Of a stretch of 64,000 nt of DNA, positions 12,088 to 25,408 are shown one piece after another (positions within the stretch are counted from its first letter, which is position 1; every line of letters begins with the position of its first letter). This stretch comes from Luscinia megarhynchos (lineage: Eukaryota > Chordata > Aves > Passeriformes > Turdidae). Made by a program: the position numbers and the translations under genes. The stretch is from assembly GCA_034336665.1 (NCBI GenBank), contig CM067570.1, positions 13,313,502 through 13,377,501 of the forward strand, in the 5' to 3' direction. Under the pieces are notes generated by a model. That model searched no databases, was not told the origin of the DNA, and saw only the letters and a program-made list of their open reading frames with translations.

Positions 12088-15000
12088 AAAGCACACATCT
12101 AGTTCTGAGGAGTTTCACTCATATTCTAATATCCCACTGAAGCTAGAATTGCTCACTCATTTTGGCCTGGAATTAAAGCAAAGATAATCCTTGCCATTAT
12201 GGGTGTGGGGCAGTGGCAGCAAAACAAAGAACAATAAAAAACAAAATAGACTGAAATTTTGAAAATTTTTTTCTTAACTTCCTACTGATTCTTGTTTATT
12301 AATAACAAGCAGTCTTCCCCTTCTAGTTACCAATTATCACCTCCAATATGAAGGAAAAAAAAACACTTACCAGGTCTATTGTGATTTTGGTCAGGGCTTT
12401 TAAAAAAATTTAGGGTCAAAAGCGATCATATGGAGACTATTGTTCATGGAGCTGAAGTTAACTGCTATTCACCACGATTCTGGGAATCTGAACAGCTTGA
12501 TTAGAGAACCACATCTCTTGAAAGGTAGTAGGAAACAACATTTTCCACCTATTTTTCACTTTTACCTCCTTTTTTATGAAAGTAGAAAACAAAATGACAT
12601 TTTGTAACATCATGCTGTTTTCACCACTTTTATATTAAAAAAATTCTGCACAATTGAAATACTTAATTTAATTTTGTTGAAATGAAACATCTTGAAAAAA
12701 TAATACATGCATTTTAATACACAATTAGTATCTTCCACTTGTACTTTTTAAAGCTAAAAATGTTTAAAATAAAAGCATTTTATTTGACATAAAGATTAAT
12801 CCTTTTTTAAATTAGATTTTAGAAATGCCACAACTAAAAATAATGAACAAATAAACCACACAAATATCTTGAGCTGAAACTTCACTGAAATCAATAATAC
12901 TTGACATAAATCGATTTGGCACCAGTACATTTAATATATTTCTCATAATTGATATGATTCAGAGTAGTCTTAAGCACAAACATAAACATCTATATAAATA
13001 TATAGAACTACTATCTGTCTCTCAAAAATACTATTTTAGAGGGGAAGGAGTAAAACTTCAGAGAAATGGCTCCTGCTTCTGTACCTGCCATTCGAATGTC
13101 ACACACTTTTAGTATTCTCTCTCCAGTTACTGAGATTCCATATACCCAGCCTGAAAACAGGTGAAACAATCACCATGTAACATTTCTAAAGCTCCACAAT
13201 TCACAGATAAGTTTTAATAGCTTGCATTTATTGATGTATTTTCTCCCAGAGTCCAAACAGAAGACATCTGTGACATTTTATAGTTAGAGATGTAAAAATT
13301 CGTAGAACTCAACAAGGAAAGAGAATATGCAATTCAGGCCTTATTTTTCTGTTTTCCTCTTCTTTTACCATGAGGAAACTTTCCCCTTTTGTGGTCCATA
13401 TTAGGTGTGTCAGTGTACTCACAGAAATATCAGTCAACTCTTTGCAATTGTGCAATACTTTTTTTAAAAATTTTTTTCTTCTTAGTCTGCTTTCAAAGAC
13501 CATAGGTGAAAGTGGATGATCAAAGAAGCTTTACAAATTACAGAAGACACTTCTGTAGATTTTATCTGATGTCTTAGACTGGAAGACTGGAAACACTAAG
13601 CATGGTGTAATCCAAATACCTGTTTTTCAGGATGAAGAAGAGGAAGAGGGACATTGGCATTGTCTGACATCATCTTGTTCCATAAAGCAGCACAGAAACT
13701 CTGAGCAGTACTCTCTGCCTAGATGAAGTTTGGCTATGGTCTCACCATTGTGGCTTCTCTGCCTTTGCTAGGGCTTTTAAGTTCTTCAGATCAAACTAGC
13801 TGCTTGATGGTGATAAAGCTCCCTGATTAATTATTTGCATATCAGTTGGTAAAACACTTAATGTGAAAAAATAATTTTAAAAATGCAAATTTTTTTTAAA
13901 AAAGCAACTCTGGTCATTATGTCTTGAATAACTTAGAGTACAAAAATTTTGCAGGCATCTCTTCCTTCTCTCAGTAGAGCAGTAATGAAGAGAAAATATC
14001 AGATCCTTTGTATTCTGATCAGTGACTAAAAATTCTTTTCTTTCCCCCATCCTGCTGTATTTTTCATGTCTCCCATAGCCAGAGCTAATGAAGTAACACC
14101 AAGTATTGAACTGATGACCTTCCCCTCCACACAGACAAACACTGCTCTCTGATCACCTCTGTTTCTGAAATGAATGCTCTTTGACTTGCAGCTTTGCTTT
14201 TCCAAATATTTGTCAACTTTATTAATATGCTGCCTATTGAAATGCTGTTCAGGTTATCCTAAGGATTACATTTTTATTTTCTGCTATACAAAATGTTTTT
14301 GCAGGACCTGTTAAACTAATGTGGGAGGTAAGGAACACTTTGGAATATCATGTTCCTGTTTTTCAGGATATCAACTTTAGGAACAACAGAAAGGAAACAA
14401 AAGATAACCATACCCTCCCCTCATTTTCCCCCCACAATAAATGTATGAAAAAAACAAGGACATCCATCTAACTTCTCACAGGTTTTCAGAGTGAAGATCT
14501 CAGCACCCCTTTGTCCACTTTGTTAACTGAACTATGGTTGTGACTCAGCTCTAACTCGTTCTTATAATGAGGAACTAACAGGGAGCTGTGGCACAGACCT
14601 GTCCAAGTCCACACTGCACCCACCAGAGGGATTAAGTAGTCTGAGAAATGTGGATTCTTGCTTCATTTTCAAAGGCAAGGAAAAGTGGAAACTCAACAGT
14701 TTCTAGTTTGAATACTACTTTACAAAAGTTAGAACATTTCATTTGTGGCCAAGAATGATTTGTGTCTTCTTAACACTGCATATTACTCCATGCAGGTCTG
14801 CTAGTTTAGATCTCTCAATATAAGCAAAAGCCAGAACATTCTTCACTGAGAGCTGCTGTAAACTGCTTTGTGTAGAAAATTGGCTCATAGGACTAAACAT
14901 TGGCAAAAAGCCTAAAACAATACTTGTCCGTGGATAAAATCTATTAAGTGTAAAAGAATTATAGGTGAGAGCAAAGCAAGGATCAGTGGTGCAGTGTGAG

Positions 15001-18000
15001 CTTCCTTAAAATGAATATATATGAAGGTTTCATGAGAGCTGAAAAACTCATACTGCAGAGGATGTGAGGAATGATGGCAATGAAACACTTTAAAGAAAAT
15101 GTTTACTCAAGGGCACCACAGGATTGATGAAATGATCAAAACAAACAGGTGAAGTCAGATTCTTCTCATGTTTTTTTCAAAATTGTTCTCCTATCCCACA
15201 GGACACTTCACCATCAAGAATTAAAAGAAAAAAAAAAAAAGAAAATAACAGTATACCACTGGAAGAAGAGGAAAGTTTAGAGTAAATTATTTTTTTTTAT
15301 TATTCTTATTTAATACCATGGTAGTAATGTACTATATCAGATGATGGTGTCTTTATAGACACAAATAGAGAAAAATTGTCCCTTCAAATTATCCCAGTAT
15401 AACATTAATGAACACTTAGAAGCATCAAAGAAAATTAGGTATGAGAGAGAGAAATAAGAGTGAAGAGAACTCTCCATCCAATTTCTTCTGTGCTTTTAAG
15501 AGTTGGGGAAATAAAACTGCTAAAGTCACTTCTTGGAAATGTGGGTCACTCCTGTCAGTGGGTGGAGCTGTTTATGTGCACACTCTGCAATGGACACCTC
15601 TACCTGCCCCCTTTTCAAACAGAGAGCTGTGCACTTGCAGCTCAGAATGAAATCCTGTTTTCTAATTCTAGCCATTTGTAATTGGGGTGGAGGGTGGTGG
15701 GAGGAATTAATTGAAAACATGAACAAGCTGGTGACATCTATGTAAAGTAATCAGAAAGACTGGTGTTTCATTTACACTCAATGAAGACTTGACACTTGTG
15801 AGATATTCCCAGTGCAATCAGAAGATACCTTGCCCTTTCTTTCAAATTAAACTTACAGATCATCCTACCTACAGTTGTTTGGATCCAGCAAGGTTGATGA
15901 ACCCTTTCGTGAGACTGGAGGCATTTTTCATTCAAGGATTAAAAGGACCCATAAGATATCAAATGGTCTTGAAAATTGTCAAAATTAATATTGTGATTGC
16001 TGGTGCAGAGGACTCAAGAGCACGCCCACCAGTGACAATATAAACTGCCAATATAAACAAGACCTGGATACAATGACAACTGATAACAAAAACTCAAACC
16101 AGGAAAAAGATCTTTGAGTGCTGCTTTATTTGCCCTATTTAAATTACTGAGTAATATCAGTGACTAATTTGTAATCCAGATATCACGATGTCCAGGGGAA
16201 TGCAATTGCCAGAAATGCAGTACAAATTATTAATCTGGAGTCTGTCTGAAGAGGAAAACTTTGAGGAAGACTCACTTTGTGTAAAAGACTACTGTTGAAA
16301 TCAGTATTTCCTTGTGACTCAGCCTCTTGCAAAATATCTGGTTGGTATCAAACCAGACAGGATAGCTCATCCAACTAGTCTTATCCACTCTCTTGCTGAT
16401 TGGCATGTCTTGGATAACTTGGGTAACTTTCTGTATATTATCCAAACATGTCCTCCCAAATATGGGGAAACCACATTTTTTTGCAATATTATATATATTC
16501 ATTGAATGATTAAAATGCCCCTTGCATAATGACATTAGTGCCAGCTACCTGATAATTCTACCAACATGATGAGGAGTGTTAACAGAAAAACAGCTAAATA
16601 AATCAAGCTGACATGTTGCCCTGCTTCTGTACTGATTTCAAAGTGATGCTGTCACACATCACTGAGTAAAAAAAAATCCAAACAAAGAACAATACACTCC
16701 TACATCAGTCAAATATTGTGACACAAACTGGAACAAGTCATAGAATTGAAAGCTAACATCAATCATGAGGACTTTCATTCTGGCCATTGCAAATACAAAA
16801 GAAAAAAAAAGAACCCACAAAATTTCTTTCAAAATACAATTGTCATAATACAAATTTATATTTCCTGGATTTTTAAATTGTTTTTAATCTCAATCATTTT
16901 TATGGGGAGTTTATATATATTCCCAATACCATATGTGTTGATTGATTATTTGCTTCCCTAAAATAATAATAATAAAATATAACAGTAATAAAACAGTACA
17001 CTATAATTAAATATATACTCATGTATACCTACATAGTGTTTATATCTATAAAAATATGTATATATAAAGATGCATCTCCACAGCTGAACCCCTGGTTTAT
17101 GGATTTTTTTTTGCCGTTTTTAACTAAACTGTTCTTCAAAATGCTCTTGCTTACTCCTTGTCAGTCTTACAACATAACAGCTATTGTATAACAATAAATA
17201 AATAAGATGTAAAATGAGGAGGATTAAGAGGCAATGCTCATACTTTGCATGAAGGCACAGGAGTTTGAAAACATACAAGAAGATTTTTTGCCTGAAGATG
17301 TATCACACATGTCTGAAAAGAATTAGTCAAGTTTTGCCTTAAAATTTGCCTAGAGACATAATAGTTAATTGAATCCATACATTAAGCCATCGACTAAAAT
17401 AATAAAAATAAATAATCTTATTATTTAGTAAATTGAGAATAAAGGAGAATAAATGTTTATGTGATGAAGAAATTAGGTTTTACTAATTCATCACAGTCTT
17501 TATATCTAATAATTTTTCATATTGACAGCTTGTAAATTGTGGGAAGTAATTAGAAACATATACGAAAAGAAAGCATGAAAATCCAGAGAGATGAGCATTT
17601 GTTCACATCATGGGGGCACAAGTACTCAACAGAGAAGGTAACAGAGGGCAGCAATGCTAGGAGGGCTTAAATGACAAAAGCAATAAGCATGAAAATTTCC
17701 AGAAATATGAACACATTTGTCATGGAAAAAAAAGCTGGGGAGATTATTAAACAGCAGGATGAAAAGAGAGACTTACAGAAAGTGCTGGTGTTTACAGCAG
17801 GCTGAACATAACAGGGGGAAACGACTCAGTCACTCGAAATGAGAGCAGTAGGGATTAAGTTAGCAGCGAGTTTGATAGATGTATCAGTGGGGCTTTGATC
17901 AAACATGAATTGAGAGTCAGCAATGAGCAGACAGATTTTGGCATCCCTGCTGGTTAAACAGTACTCACAGAGGAGAGTAACTGAATGCATTCAGTGACAC

Positions 18001-21000
18001 CACATGTATAATATATATATATATATGTACCTATGACCAGTGCTAAGGGACTTTCTTCGTTAAAACACTGCAACCCTGTGTGCAGTCTGAATTCCTGGTC
18101 CATTCCCGGACTGGGAGATAAATGAAGGTGTAATTTTGTGTGTTGATGTAGAGAAAACACTTTTTAATTTGTTCCATCAATTAGAGGCATCACGGGGATT
18201 CTGTGGTGCTCTCAATGCTCAGTAACCACAGTGAGTGTTGGCCCCTTTCCACTGTAAATCCATATTAGTTTATCTTTTGGATTCTCACTCAGAGCCTTAC
18301 CCACAGCTGCTGGCAGTGAACTCCCTAAGGTACAGAAAGTCCTCCATGTGAGCATTCACCCCTGTTCTTGTGTGCAGTGTAATCATGGCAGGTGATTCGT
18401 GGGCCTTACAGGACAAGCTCTGATATGTTAATGCTACAATATGTATGCAAGTGAGATCAGAAACATATACCATGCAAAATCCCTGTTAAATATCCCTGCT
18501 GGCAGAAACAGGCCCAGAATATTGGCACTTTGCTTGTGCAGCGAGTTTCCCTAACCTCTTCTCAATATTTTTGCATCCCAATTTCATCATTTTTTATCCC
18601 CACAATTTTGAGACTTTTTTCAATCATAACAAAAATGTTTCTCTCTGCCTGTCAGGAAAATGTATTTTCATCCTTCTTTGGGCAAAATACTATTTTTCTT
18701 TAAGAACATCACCAATGGAAAAAAACCTGTCCTACAAATCATCCAAGACTTAAAGGTTCATCTCATGGACTGACTGCACTGAAATTGTTGAAGGTAACTA
18801 CAGGATTAATATGGATGAATTAAAATTGGTAATAGCAATGCAAAAATGGATTGAGATATCATAGACCTGGGCAGGGAGATGGAGGGAAAGGATGAAGCTC
18901 TTAATTATTTTTCAGTTTGAGGAAAAAAGAAGTTCTGGCCATGGTGGATAATAATGTTATTTTTGGACAGGAGAGAAAATTGGTTTGTTTTAGGAGTTTA
19001 AACTGCTTGTATGAAATAAATTTATGAGCATGGACAGTGCACAGATGGAAGGAAGAAGTTTAAGGAAGAGGTGTAACTGTATTAGCAAGGGCTTGGAGTG
19101 GTCTGGGGTGGGGATGGGGCACCAGCCTTTCCCATTCCTTTAGGATTTGTTGGGCAGTTTTCTACAAACATGGCAGAAGCCAAAGATCTCACAGTTACAC
19201 TTTTCTGAAAGGGTCATAAAAACAGGCAGGACCACATAGATGTCCTTGGTGCAGAAGAGACTGCCACCATGCAAATACAGCCTTCATAAGGCATCAAAGG
19301 GTTCACACTGAAGCTGTGCTTTGAGACCCAAATTCCAACAAAACCAGAATCCTCTGGGGCCATTTCCCAGAGCCAAGAGTCTTCTGGTAAAATAAATTAA
19401 TTGGACTAAATCTTAGCAGACCTACTGCTGTTCAGTCAGAGAAGAGAACTGTTAAGTATCAGCTCATCTGATGTTACCTGAAAATTGCATCTGATGCCTC
19501 TCATTCAGAGAGGGATTAATAGATGATGAAGTGAAAAATCCAGATGACTGGATTTTTATCCACTTATCCCAGGTTTTTCATATTAATATTAGGAATCGTC
19601 TGCAAAATTTTTATTAATCACATTTTGTTAAAAAGGTATGACATGTCTTTGACTTCTAAATAAAACCAAGACTTCTTTAATCCAAGTACTTCTTTTTAAA
19701 GTATCCTATAATCTGTGAAAATAGTTATTCTTCAAACCTCTTATTTGCAGAGTACATTTTAATTGCTAGAACTCTTGAGATCAGCCACGTTTCTGTCACA
19801 GTAATCACAGAGCAGGCTTCCAATGTAACTGCTGTTCCAGTGAGATGCCCCAGCCATGATGAGGGTGCTGTGAATTGCAGTGAGAATGAATCTCTGCTGT
19901 GTAAGAGGAAAAGAGGAAGATGGAAAAAATTTGGGAGCATGAGTTGTGCTCCCATAACAAGAGTAGCTGAATCAAAAACTGAGGCAGAGTCTCCATGACA
20001 AGACAATCCCTCAGCTGGACCTTATTTTCCATGATGAATTCCAATTTTCTCTCTGCTGCTGTCATAGGGGCCAGGCAGGGTCCAGAGGAAAACCAACCCA
20101 TTTGGGCATCTAGGAAAGGCACATCAAGGCATGGGCCACAGCAAAAGATGAAGAAATGTTTCTTTCTGTAGGAAAGATAAGTTCTGTGATGGAAAGAAAT
20201 GGTCTGTTATTAGCATGGCTGCTGCTGGATTTTTCTTGTTTTCCCAAAAAGTAAATATCTTGCATTTAAGACATTTTGCCATGTCATAGACAAGGTCACC
20301 CAGAAAAATAATTCCTGTGTTGTAACAACATCATATCTACATTTGTCACTCTTTTTCTTTAATCCCCTGCTCCAGGTCTCTTAGGAGGGAAAACATTACA
20401 TGTAGTGCTGGACACCCCTGGGGGCAGACATATGCTGGACATATCAGGATGGTCATCTCAGGTGCTCCCTCAACTGAATCATATACTGGGGAGTTCAGTG
20501 CATGATTTGAGCAATTCATATATTACTCTTACTTAAAAATCCTTTTTTATTCTTAGTGGTTCCAGAAATGCTATTTGCATCCCAAGCTGTGGGTTTGTTT
20601 TGATTACTTACTTTTTTTTCCTTGATAGTGAGACACCAATCTATACTTGTGTGACTTCTTGGCTGGATTATTGACATTTTCCTTTGTTTGTCTAGTTTTA
20701 ATTATGTAACCAAGCCACATTCAAGGTTTCACTCATTCCAAATTTGCCTGTTGCCACATTTCCCCAATTTTGCATGCATTGTACAGAATTCTATTAAACA
20801 CTCCATTGATTTTAAAATCCCTATGTTAGCATTTAAAAGTTTATGTGCTCTAGCTTGCTGGGACTCAACAGAATTATAAGATCATAAATTTATCTTTTTA
20901 TATTTTTTCCTGTTTTCATTTCAATCCAGAGTCTCTTACTGTCAATCTAAATCCTTTGGATATTTATACCTAATCTTCAGAAATCACCCTCGAAAGCTGC

Positions 21001-22535
21001 TGAGAAAATTGAGTCCAGATTAAGGGTGAAATTAGTTTTCTTTTCAAGTACAGATGCTTTTACAGCAAGCTTGTAGGAATGGAAGTTGTCTCAATAAAAG
21101 CAATAAGGTTGGTTGAGTCCTCTACCAAAGCAGATGCCCAAATACCTTCACCACCCCACAGTGGAAACAAGTGCTACTGAATGAGATCTCAGTAGTTATA
21201 ATGTAAAGGATATTAAAACATTAAAACTGACACCCACGTTCTTTTTGCACCATTTCCACAAAGCAGCAGACTTCAGGTGTGTAAAGCATGGGAAATCCAA
21301 AGCTTTGTGCCCCACAACACACCCAGTCCCTCTGCACAATGTGTCAGGCAGCAAACATCCAGAACAGAATTGGCACCAAGAGCCCCTGCTCTGATGAGCT
21401 CTTTAAGGCAGCACACTCCTCAGTCACAGCTTTAAATGCTGATGTTTGGCTTTCTGCATGACCTACCAATTTCACATTTCTTTTCCCTTCTCACTACCTG
21501 AGAGTTATGCTTGGGGTTCTACAAGTTAGTAGAAAAGAAATTCTGACTGAACTCAGCATGAACCCTATGTTGGCTGACATAGTTCCCCAGGTCTTCAGGA
21601 CAAAAACTGCATTGGTGATGTGCCCAAACAAAAGACAAAAAACAGAAGAGTGATTAGGAGAATCTATGACTGTTTTTCTGTCCATTGCTGGTGCCAGCTC
21701 CCAGGGTCACACTGATGTTATTGGTGTGATGCAAAAAGTAAAATTAGTTTAAAGATTTCAACATATGGAGGAAGTATATACAAATCGGAAATGTATATGA
21801 AAAGAGAACAAATCTTCATGAAGAAAAAATATCCTAAAGAGTTCAGCTAAGAAGAAACACTTAGAAAAAGACCAGTTATGTCAGAAGTCAGTGTGTGAAG
21901 TGAATAACAGGATAAGGAAAAAATAACAAGGATATTGAGAGATAGTTTCCAGCTTAGAAACAAAAATATGGACATTTCCTTAAAGTTAATATCAAGTGTG
22001 CAGAGGGTGAATGCAAAACATTAGAAAGATCATTAATAATGTGAGAAAATACTTATTCTGATTTATATAAAGCATGTATGGGAGCAATTCTATATACTCT
22101 GAAGTCCAAGTCAGAGGAGATTTCAGTGAAACCCAAAACTCCAGTCAAATTAGGAGTACCATGGAAAGAGACTGAAGAGATGATATTTTTTCAAAGGTAA
22201 ATATATCACATAATTCTCTACAGATGCCATGGGGAGGGATGAATAAGAGGATAATATATCAGTAAATAAGACAATTTTAGGCAGGTATTAGAGTCATAGG
22301 AGACTCAGCCAACTCAGGGATGGATATATGGCAGCATCAAACATGTAATCACACAGTTCAGAAGAGTTCCAGGTCTAAAGGTAAAACAACAGTTGACAGG
22401 ATTCAGGCTAGCAAAAAGTACTGGCTGTTTTGGCACAAAGCATATCTGAATAATCCATCATCAAACAGCCATCACATACCATCCATTACCTACCATACCT
22501 GGATGATTAAAAATTTTCTCTTGTTAAACAAGAGA
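12088..22535. other. Non-coding AT-rich DNA, no gene seen
   Basis: About 10.4 kb with no supported gene. Open frames are all about 105 codons or shorter, the longest being 19805-20122 on the minus strand, and several overlap in different frames, as at 15441-15745. An especially AT-rich segment with ATA/TAA runs spans about 16938-17065, and a short (AT)n lies at 18006-18028. No interspersed repeat family is recognised. Confidence 0.55.
18006..18028. repeat. (AT)n dinucleotide microsatellite
   Basis: About ten AT units in a row. It is a simple repeat, self-complementary, and likely to vary in length between individuals. Confidence 0.85.
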
Positions 22536-22635
22536 AACAAAAATGAAACAAAAAACAAACAAACAAATAAACAAACAACAAAAAAAAGACCAGAACAAAA
22601 CAAAACAAAAAGAAAACAAAAACAAAAACAAAAAA

Positions 22636-22686
<51 letters not shown>

Positions 22687-22697
22687 AAACCAAAACA
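22536..22697 (+). repeat. A-rich (AAAAC)n-type tract with a 48-base A run
   Basis: AAAC and AAAAC units (22536-22636) lead into an uninterrupted A run at 22637-22684, then ACC/AAACC units. The apparent lysine/asparagine-rich open frames here (up to 141 codons on the plus strand, and F-rich ones on the minus strand) are only translations of this low-complexity DNA. There is no identifiable retroelement body next to it. Confidence 0.9.
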
Positions 22698-25300
22698 GCC
22701 AAGCAAGGGGCAAGACTGGAGAAAGAGAGTGAGTTAAAATTTTAGTCTAATAAAAAAAAATGAAAATTATTATTTTCAGCCCACAAAGCCCACAAAGACA
22801 TTCTTCCCATCTTATCCCAGAACTATTACAGAACACTTCAAGATCCCTGTTCAACAAAGCAGATAAACACATCTCCAAATTAAAGCACCAAAACAGTTCC
22901 TTGCAGTGAGACAGGAGGTAGAGGCTTCTCAGTTTCTCTGCTTAAGGCACCACTGCTACAAGTTTTGGGTGGGTATCATACCTAGGTTTTTGAAAAGGCA
23001 ATGTATCTCTTAATGTCATAAACTTCTGTCTCTTCTGCCTCTGATGGTGAAGTTATGGGATGGATACATTCCTCTTCAAAATTTCATAAGCTGATAATTT
23101 TCTCAGCAGAAGACTGTAAAGCGTTCAATAATAACCTCATGTTCATGGTTACCAAAGTTCCAAGAGCCATAAAACAGATTTATTAGGGACAGCTTCATTG
23201 TCTAATTACTACACCCAATAATTGTACATCTTCAATAGCCAGAAAAAATGGAGTTTTTTTCAGGTTTCCCCCCCACCTGGTGTCTCCAGCACTGCCAAAA
23301 CCTATGGTGTGCATTCAAAAGCTTATTTATTTATGCATATGGCTTGCATATCTCAAGGCTAGATGCATAAATTTTTAGGAGCTGACATGCTCTTCAGGGA
23401 AAAAAGTTCCCCTTCTGAATTATTCTATTCACTCTGCAGATATCCACTGCTACCCCTTGTTTATCTGCTCATTACTGTGACTGAAAATGAGTTTGTCAGG
23501 AGAAATATAATTTAAAGAATGAGAACATGAACATAGAGGGCATCTTGATAACTCAGCAAATACTCAAGGGTTTTTTTTTTAACCCAGAGATAAACCTTTT
23601 TCTTCTAGCATTCTTTAAAAAAGAGCATTCTTAAAAGCTTTTGTGGAAAAAAAAATCTGAATAAATTTTACACAAATGCTCTGTAAGCTGCTTTGCCTTG
23701 TTATACACAGGCTTTGCTTTCTCTGGAAAGAAAAAAACAGATCATCAGGATGATCGCTGTGAAAAGGCTGAGTAATTTACAATTTTAACCTGAAATGTGT
23801 GTCAAATAATTCATTGTTTGGGAAAAGGTCTAAGTCCCATCACAAATTCGAGCAAATCAATACCTTTGCAAATCTCCATTGATCTTATTGTACATGCGTG
23901 TGGTGGGGAAGGGGAATGACACAGAAGATCATGCTCTGCCTTAAATTGTGCTGAATTGCACCAGAAGCAGATGGGAGTGTGTTTAATCTGTCCATGGCAC
24001 CCAGCTCCATTAAGAAGTCAGAGCCACCATCTCCCACCTCAGCTGAAATTTGCAAGTGGTCTTCAGACAGAACCCAAAAAAATCACCTCTCCTCAATTTT
24101 CTGACCAACATATTAGGAAATAAGACACTTTTTCTTGCTCCTGGATTGCATTATGTTTCTGCAGCTCTTGTCTCTGTCTAGACCAGCTTGTCCACTTGGT
24201 AAAACCAAGAAGTTCCCATGTAAGAGTTGGTGCAGATACACTGGTTTTTTTCCATTCCATCTATTTTACAGCAACCTCTGGATGCCTGCATTTATTCTAA
24301 TGACTAATTCACTTGCAAACATGTTGTTACCCTCATGTTAAGGGGATTATATGTGCCAGCAATGTCTGCTGACACTATACTGGGGCTATCAGCCAAGAAA
24401 ATGATGATCTTTCTTAGCAGTTTAATTCCCTTTCCTATAACCACTTGTGTCACAAGAGAGAAGTCATGGATGGGTACCATGAAAAAAATACATGTTTTGC
24501 AATTTAAAAGTTTGCAGTGATCTGTGTGTCTGAAGCTGTTGGAGACCAGACTTATTCTTAGGACAGATAACCACAAATCTGTCAGATGGAGAGGTTCTTA
24601 TCTCTAAACCACGTGGTCTAAGACATGGTGCTGGCTGAGACGGGCTCACTTCCACACCTGACTGGTAATTTCTGCTCTCCTAAATTTACAAACCCAAAGG
24701 AAAATACCTTCAAAAAAGTGCTGGTGGCCCTGACTGTGTCAGCCTGAGTTGAATTTAAGTGTATGAAGTCTGTCTGGGGTTTTTTGGCCTTTGTGTTTAT
24801 TTATCTTTCTACATTTCTGCTGCCAATTTCATGCCTGACCAGACAAACTCACAGAAGTTTTTTGTTGCAAGGTAAGGCAAGTCAATAAACAGACAAGTTA
24901 AGGGGAAAACAAACTCTAAATGATTCTTTTCCTCTAGCTTCATTATCCCAGTGCTCCCCTCAGCTCCCAGACTGTGCTGACTGTGATGTTGCTTGTCTCA
25001 CAAATAGACTGTAAAATCCTTTAGGCTTTCCCTTTTCTAAAACCATTAGCCAGACCAGCAGCACTATATAAATGCAACAAAACAATGCTGATTATGGATT
25101 ATAATAACGACTAAAAATTCATATCCTCTGAAGACACAAAACCAGGAGATATTCACAGCTTCCCAATGTGTCCTAGAACGGATAAGAAGATGCAGCAACA
25201 CAGAAAAAGCCAAGCAGAAAGTCAAAAACGGGGAAAGAGCAACAATAACAACAAAAGGAAAAACAAAGCCAAGTTGAAGGAATCCCTGGAGAGCTGCATC
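22698..25300. other. Non-coding AT-rich DNA, no gene seen
   Basis: Only short frames (90 codons or fewer) occur, with no domains. No repeats are recognised apart from short T and A runs. Confidence 0.55.
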
Positions 25301-25312
25301 TTTTGAAGGGCC

Positions 25313-25408
25313 CGAGTGCAGTGGCAGCGAGGAGCCCGTGGCAGCTGCAGCCGAGCGTGGGCACCTCCCGGCTCGGCTCTGTCACTTGCAGCTCTGCTGA
25401 AACCAGCG
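25313..25408. promoter_or_regulatory. Small CpG cluster, possible regulatory element
   Basis: Eight CpG dinucleotides fall within 96 bases (positions near 25313, 25328, 25337, 25352, 25356, 25369, 25374 and 25407) in GC-rich sequence, while the surrounding kilobases are AT-rich and nearly free of CpG. It is too short for a standard CpG island. Retained CpGs in a CpG-poor background can mark an unmethylated promoter or enhancer, or a younger insertion. A 63-codon frame on the plus strand starts here (25316-25507) but resembles no known protein. Confidence 0.2.

Noticed and set aside
20376..20461. 86-base interval after a CCCTGCTCCAG acceptor, open in two frames
   Set aside because: The donor CAG|GTGCTC is weak, and being open in two frames argues against a specific coding exon. 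It was kept only as a note.
22320..22745. 141-codon lysine-rich open frame
   Set aside because: More than half of it is the translation of the A-rich low-complexity tract, and the rest has no gene-like features.
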